Positions 6,899-9,734 of a DNA stretch of 9,734 bases are shown here, piece by piece. The notes under the pieces were generated by a model that did not search any database, had not been told where the DNA came from, and saw nothing but the letters and a program-made list of their open reading frames with translations. Both the position numbers and the translations under genes were made by a program. Location of the stretch: the NCBI GenBank assembly GCA_030609245.1, contig JAUWCP010000078.1, positions 1 through 9,734 of the forward strand. Direction: 5' to 3'. This DNA is from Hyphomicrobium sp. (GTDB lineage: Bacteria; Pseudomonadota; Alphaproteobacteria; Rhizobiales; Hyphomicrobiaceae). Numbering within the stretch: the first letter of the stretch is position 1; each line of letters begins with the position of its first letter.

Positions 6899-7744
6899 AT
6901 GTGGCCTTTTAAAAGTGGTCCCGTCGTTCCCGTGCTGCGTTTTACGGGCCCTATCGGCATGGCGACGCCGCTGCGCCCAGGCCTCTCGATCGGCGTCTGC
7001 GCCGGCGCGATCGAGAAGGCGTTCAAAATGTCGAAGACGCCGTCTGTCGCCGTGATCGTCAATTCGCCCGGCGGCTCGCCGGTCCAATCGAGTCTCATTT
7101 TTCGCCGCATCCGCCAGCTCGCCGAGGAAAATGAGAAGACCGTCTACGTTTTTTGTGAGGATGTGGCCGCGTCAGGCGGCTACTACTTGGCGGTGGCGGG
7201 CGATGAAATCTACGCAGATCCTTCCTCGATCATTGGCTCGATCGGGGTGATCTTCGCCGGTTTCGGCCTCGATAAAGCGATCGAAAAGCTGGGAATCTCC
7301 CGGCGCGTCTATACCGCAGGTGAGAATAAAGGCGCGCTCGATGCATTCCTGCCCGAAAAGCCGCACGACGTTGAGCGCATCAAGGAGCTGCAGCGTGATG
7401 TGCATGACGTCTTCATCGGCGTCGTCAAGGAGCGCCGCGCCGGCCGGCTTAAGGGGAGCGATCAGGAGCTCTTCTCCGGCGCGTTCTGGTCAGGGCCCAA
7501 GGCTCTTGAGCTTGGCCTTATCGACGGGGTCGCTGACATCCGATCAAAAATGCGCGAGCTGCATGGCGACGATGTGCGGCTGAAAGTCGTCCCGCTTGGC
7601 CGTACAGACTTGCTTTCGAGGCTAAGACGTCCGCCCGGGGCGTCCCAAGGTTACGAGGATTTAACCGGCCGGCACCTTGCCCTGGCCGAAGATCTAATAT
7701 CGGCTGTTGAGGCTAGGGCGCTATGGTCCAGGTTCGGATTGTGA
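6899..7744 (+). CDS. S49 family serine peptidase (SppA/SohB-like), no membrane anchor
   Basis: This 281-residue protein has the ClpP/crotonase-like S49 fold. The oxyanion-side loop VNSPGGSPVQSS spans 54-65, the nucleophile Ser92 lies in EDVAASGGYYLA, the strand DPSSIIGSIGVI is at 107-118, and the general-base Lys144 lies in YTAGENKGALD. A Ser-Lys dyad is therefore intact. Signal-peptide peptidase A and SohB usually have an N-terminal membrane segment. Here the protein starts directly with MWPFKSGPVVPVLRFTGPIG and has no such helix, so it is predicted cytosolic or peripheral. The family degrades signal peptides or membrane-protein fragments; the substrate here is unknown. GAGG at 6886-6889 lies nine bases before the ATG. 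It follows the methyltransferase by 73 nt and precedes the 73-residue protein by 28 nt. Confidence 0.93.
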   Translation: MWPFKSGPVVPVLRFTGPIGMATPLRPGLSIGVCAGAIEKAFKMSKTPSVAVIVNSPGGSPVQSSLIFRRIRQLAEENEKTVYVFCEDVAASGGYYLAVAGDEIYADPSSIIGSIGVIFAGFGLDKAIEKLGISRRVYTAGENKGALDAFLPEKPHDVERIKELQRDVHDVFIGVVKERRAGRLKGSDQELFSGAFWSGPKALELGLIDGVADIRSKMRELHGDDVRLKVVPLGRTDLLSRLRRPPGASQGYEDLTGRHLALAEDLISAVEARALWSRFGL

Positions 7745-7772
7745 GGGGGCGCTTCAGAAAGGAGTGTCGGTC

Positions 7773-7994
7773 ATGCCGCAAGCCGTTACCGCACTGCTCG
7801 TCGGAGCCGGAATAGTTGCCGGCGTCCGCTGGCTTGCCAAGGAAATCGCGCGCGTCGCGGAAGCGACACGCCTCGCGCACGACGAGCTGAGCCGGGAAGA
7901 GAAGGGTGCCAGCATCCCCGTTAAGGATCTCGGCACACTCGTGTGGGATCCAAAAGCGGGCGCCTACCGGCCAAGCCGTCCGCCTCAGCGCTAG
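7773..7994 (+). CDS. Small conserved-looking protein with one N-terminal hydrophobic segment, function unknown
   Basis: The 73-residue product begins MPQAVTALLVGAGIVAGVRW, a hydrophobic stretch at about residues 5-17 long enough for a short or partial membrane helix. It continues with a charged helical region (AKEIARVAEATRLAHDELSREEKG) and ends in a V-W-D-P-x-x-G-x-Y-R-P motif near 62-70. A strong AAAGGAG at 7758-7764 sits eight bases before this ATG. The frame is open further upstream to 7707, but that part overlaps the peptidase gene and lacks an SD. I recall similar small hypothetical proteins beside S49 peptidase and glyQ genes in Hyphomicrobiales, without known function. It may be co-transcribed with the peptidase 28 nt upstream. 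I do not assign a function. Confidence 0.8.
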   Translation: MPQAVTALLVGAGIVAGVRWLAKEIARVAEATRLAHDELSREEKGASIPVKDLGTLVWDPKAGAYRPSRPPQR

Positions 7995-8065
7995 GCGCAC
8001 ACGATCACCCATTTCTGTCGGAGCCGGATGACGCACACTCGCGGCCCGGTGGGCTTTGGCCTCGC

Positions 8066-8093
8066 GTGACACGGCGTCCCGAATGCGTATAGT
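8066..8093 (+). promoter_or_regulatory. Probable sigma-70-type promoter of glyQS
   Basis: GTGACA (8066-8071; five of six to TTGACA) and TATAGT (8088-8093; five of six to TATAAT) are separated by 16 bases. Transcription would begin near 8100, giving a leader of about 27 nt before the glyQ ATG. This is the best-matching promoter in the window. It fits glyQS being a separate unit from the peptidase genes, with a 132-nt gap between them. Confidence 0.55.
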
Positions 8094-8126
8094 GCGCCGC
8101 CGAACCGCCAAAGCTCAGACACACCC

Positions 8127-9095
8127 ATGCCAACGAACGTCGCCGTCAAACCAGCCGGGCGTCACGCCAGCCCGAAAGGGGTCGTTCTGCGCCCTGAGAA
8201 GTCCTTTCAGGACCTCATCCTGACGCTGCAGACGTTTTGGGCCGACCAGGGCTGCGTCATCCTCCAGCCCTATGACATGGAAGTGGGGGCGGGCACCTTT
8301 CATCCGGCGACTGCCTTGCGCGCGCTGGGCCCCAAGCCTTGGAATGCAGCCTACGTACAACCGTCGCGCCGTCCCACGGATGGCCGCTATGGCGAGAACC
8401 CCAATCGCCTGCAGCATTACTACCAACTCCAAGTGATCATGAAGCCGACACCGGCTGACATCCAGGATCTCTACCTGGAAAGCCTGCGCCGCATCGGCCT
8501 CTCGCCTGAAACGCACGACATTCGCTTCGTCGAGGATGATTGGGAGAGCCCGACGCTGGGCGCTTGGGGGCTTGGCTGGGAAGTGTGGTGCGACGGCATG
8601 GAAGTGTCGCAGTTCACCTACTTTCAGCAAGTCGGCGGCCTCGACTGCGATCCCGTTTCCGGTGAGCTGACTTACGGGCTTGAACGCCTCGCTATGTATG
8701 TGCAGGGCGTCGATCGCGTCTTCGATCTCGATTTCAACGGCCGCCAAGGCAAGGACAAGGTCACTTACGGCGACGTGTTCCTGCAAGCCGAGCAGGAATA
8801 TTCACGCTTCAATTTCGAGCACGCCGACACCAAGCGCCTGATCGAACATTTCCGCGCGGCGGAAGCCGAGTGCAAGGCGCTGCTCGATAGAGGCGAGGCT
8901 GGCGACCGTCACCTCATGGTGCTGCCGGCTTACGACCAGTGCATTAAGGCGTCGCATATTTTCAATTTGCTCGACGCTCGCGGCGTGATCTCGGTGACCG
9001 AGCGCCAGGCCTATATTTTGCGCGTGCGCGATCTCGCCAAGGCAGCTTGCGCCGCCTGGCTCAAGACCGAGGCCGGTGGTGCCGCCAATGGCTGA
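8127..9095 (+). CDS. glyQ: Glycyl-tRNA synthetase alpha subunit
   Basis: This 322-residue class II aminoacyl-tRNA synthetase alpha subunit activates glycine with ATP; with GlyS it forms the bacterial alpha2-beta2 enzyme. Conserved blocks are DQGCVILQPYDMEVGAGTFHP (40-60), YVQPSRRPTDGRYGENPN (76-93, containing the motif 2 arginines), FVEDDWESPTLGAWGLGWEV (134-153), QFTYFQQVGG (162-171) and the motif 3 segment LTYGLERLAMYVQGV (181-195). Near the C-terminus are NLLDARGVISVTERQAYILRVR (280-301). The catalytic domain begins at about residue 26, so the chosen ATG gives a short basic N-terminal extension of about 25 residues. No clear SD precedes it. A later start is possible, but I see no better-placed one. 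Its last eight bases overlap glyS (ATGGCTGA), which suggests coupled translation to keep the subunits in balance. Confidence 0.97.
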   Translation: MPTNVAVKPAGRHASPKGVVLRPEKSFQDLILTLQTFWADQGCVILQPYDMEVGAGTFHPATALRALGPKPWNAAYVQPSRRPTDGRYGENPNRLQHYYQLQVIMKPTPADIQDLYLESLRRIGLSPETHDIRFVEDDWESPTLGAWGLGWEVWCDGMEVSQFTYFQQVGGLDCDPVSGELTYGLERLAMYVQGVDRVFDLDFNGRQGKDKVTYGDVFLQAEQEYSRFNFEHADTKRLIEHFRAAEAECKALLDRGEAGDRHLMVLPAYDQCIKASHIFNLLDARGVISVTERQAYILRVRDLAKAACAAWLKTEAGGAANG

Positions 9096-9734
9096 GCTGC
9101 TGCTTGAACTATTCTCCGAAGAGATCCCGGCGCGCATGCAAAGCCGCGCCAAGGAGGACTTAGCGCGTCTCCTCGGCGATAGGCTGAAGGCAGCAGGGCT
9201 CGAGTTCAAATCGGTCCGCAGCTTCGCCACGCCTAGGCGGCTGACCGTCGTGATCGACGATCTGCCGGCGCGCTCTCCCGACGTGCACGAGGAGCGCAAA
9301 GGCCCGCGCGTGGCGGCACCCGACGCCGCCATCCAAGGTTTTCTCAAATCGGCAGGGCTTAAATCCGTCGAACAGGCCGAGCGGCGCGAGGATAAGAAGG
9401 GCGAGTACTATGTGGCGCTCATCGAGCGCCCCGGCCGCCCCACCGCCGAAATCGTAGCCGAGATCGTGTCGGAGATCGTCTACAAATTCCCCTGGCCGAA
9501 ATCCATGCGTTGGGGTGACGGCAAGCTCCGCTGGGCGCGCCCGCTCCATTCGATCCTGTGTCTGTTCGCCGGCAAGGTCGTCGAGTTCAACATCGACGGG
9601 ATCGAAAGCGGCAAGGAGACCCGCGGCCACCGCTTCATGGCGCCCGAGCCGTTCAGCGTGAAAAGCTTCGACGACTATTTAGCGAAATTGCGCGAGGCAA
9701 GCGTGATCCTCGATAGTGAGGAGCGCAAAGCGAT
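9088..9734 (+). CDS. glyS: Glycyl-tRNA synthetase beta subunit, 3'-truncated by the window edge
   Basis: The first 215 residues of GlyS are present; full-length proteins have about 690-700. The product begins MAELLLELFSEEIPARMQ, a standard N-terminus for this subunit. Further blocks are FATPRRLTVVIDDLP (about 47-61), GPRVAAPDAAIQGFLKSAGL (about 72-91), FPWPKSMRWGDGKLRWARPLH (about 133-153) and SGKETRGHRF (about 173-182). The beta subunit supplies tRNA binding and assembly with GlyQ. The ATG is inside the end of glyQ (overlap 9088-9095), and only a weak GGTGG (9076-9080) precedes it, so translation is probably coupled to glyQ. Confidence 0.96.
   Translation, partial: MAELLLELFSEEIPARMQSRAKEDLARLLGDRLKAAGLEFKSVRSFATPRRLTVVIDDLPARSPDVHEERKGPRVAAPDAAIQGFLKSAGLKSVEQAERREDKKGEYYVALIERPGRPTAEIVAEIVSEIVYKFPWPKSMRWGDGKLRWARPLHSILCLFAGKVVEFNIDGIESGKETRGHRFMAPEPFSVKSFDDYLAKLREASVILDSEERKA

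Noticed and set aside
7995..8126. T-box or other riboswitch ahead of glyQ
   Set aside because: The gap is 132 nt with a promoter near its end, leaving about 27 nt of leader; no T-box core sequence is seen, and T-boxes are not expected in this group.
8115..8786. Long antisense open frame opposite glyQ
   Set aside because: glyQ is unmistakable on the + strand; the antisense product has no recognisable domain or SD.

Overview
The window is a gene-dense, GC-rich stretch of ordinary chromosome, and I see no defence system, prophage, mobile element, CRISPR array or RNA gene in it. Gene content points to an alphaproteobacterium, most likely in the Hyphomicrobiales (Rhizobiales). The supporting signs are an ETF:ubiquinone oxidoreductase, a long-chain polyprenyl diphosphate synthase of the kind that makes the ubiquinone tail, the MEP-pathway kinase IspE, a split alpha/beta glycyl-tRNA synthetase, and gene orders I recall from that group. 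The order assignment rests on recalled synteny, not on a search.

Left part (1-4648, all on +): the 3' two thirds of the ETF-QO gene (electron entry from fatty-acid and amino-acid oxidation into the quinone pool); a 210-nt gap; a 605-aa exported TPR-repeat protein; ispE; and a small VOC-fold protein whose usual metal ligands look incomplete.

Middle (4693-6825): a polyprenyl diphosphate synthase on the - strand converges on the VOC gene. It is divergent from a two-gene + unit, a 73-aa DUF2007 protein overlapping by 4 nt (GTGA) with a TrmN6-like methyltransferase. The best synthase start is a TTG at 5709 behind a GGAGG, not the longest open frame. The 106-nt divergent gap contains a perfect palindrome, TGCTATAGCA, that could act as a -10 element in both directions.

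Right part (6899-9734, all on +): a soluble S49 (SppA/SohB-like) peptidase, a 73-aa protein with one hydrophobic segment, then glyQ with its own recognisable promoter, overlapping by 8 nt with glyS, which runs off the window.

Functionally the window joins respiratory-chain and isoprenoid genes (ETF-QO passes electrons to ubiquinone, IspE makes isoprenoid precursors, the polyprenyl synthase makes the quinone side chain) with translation genes (tRNA methyltransferase candidate, glycyl-tRNA synthetase). The less characterised items are the TPR protein, the VOC protein, the DUF2007-methyltransferase pair and the S49-small-protein pair.
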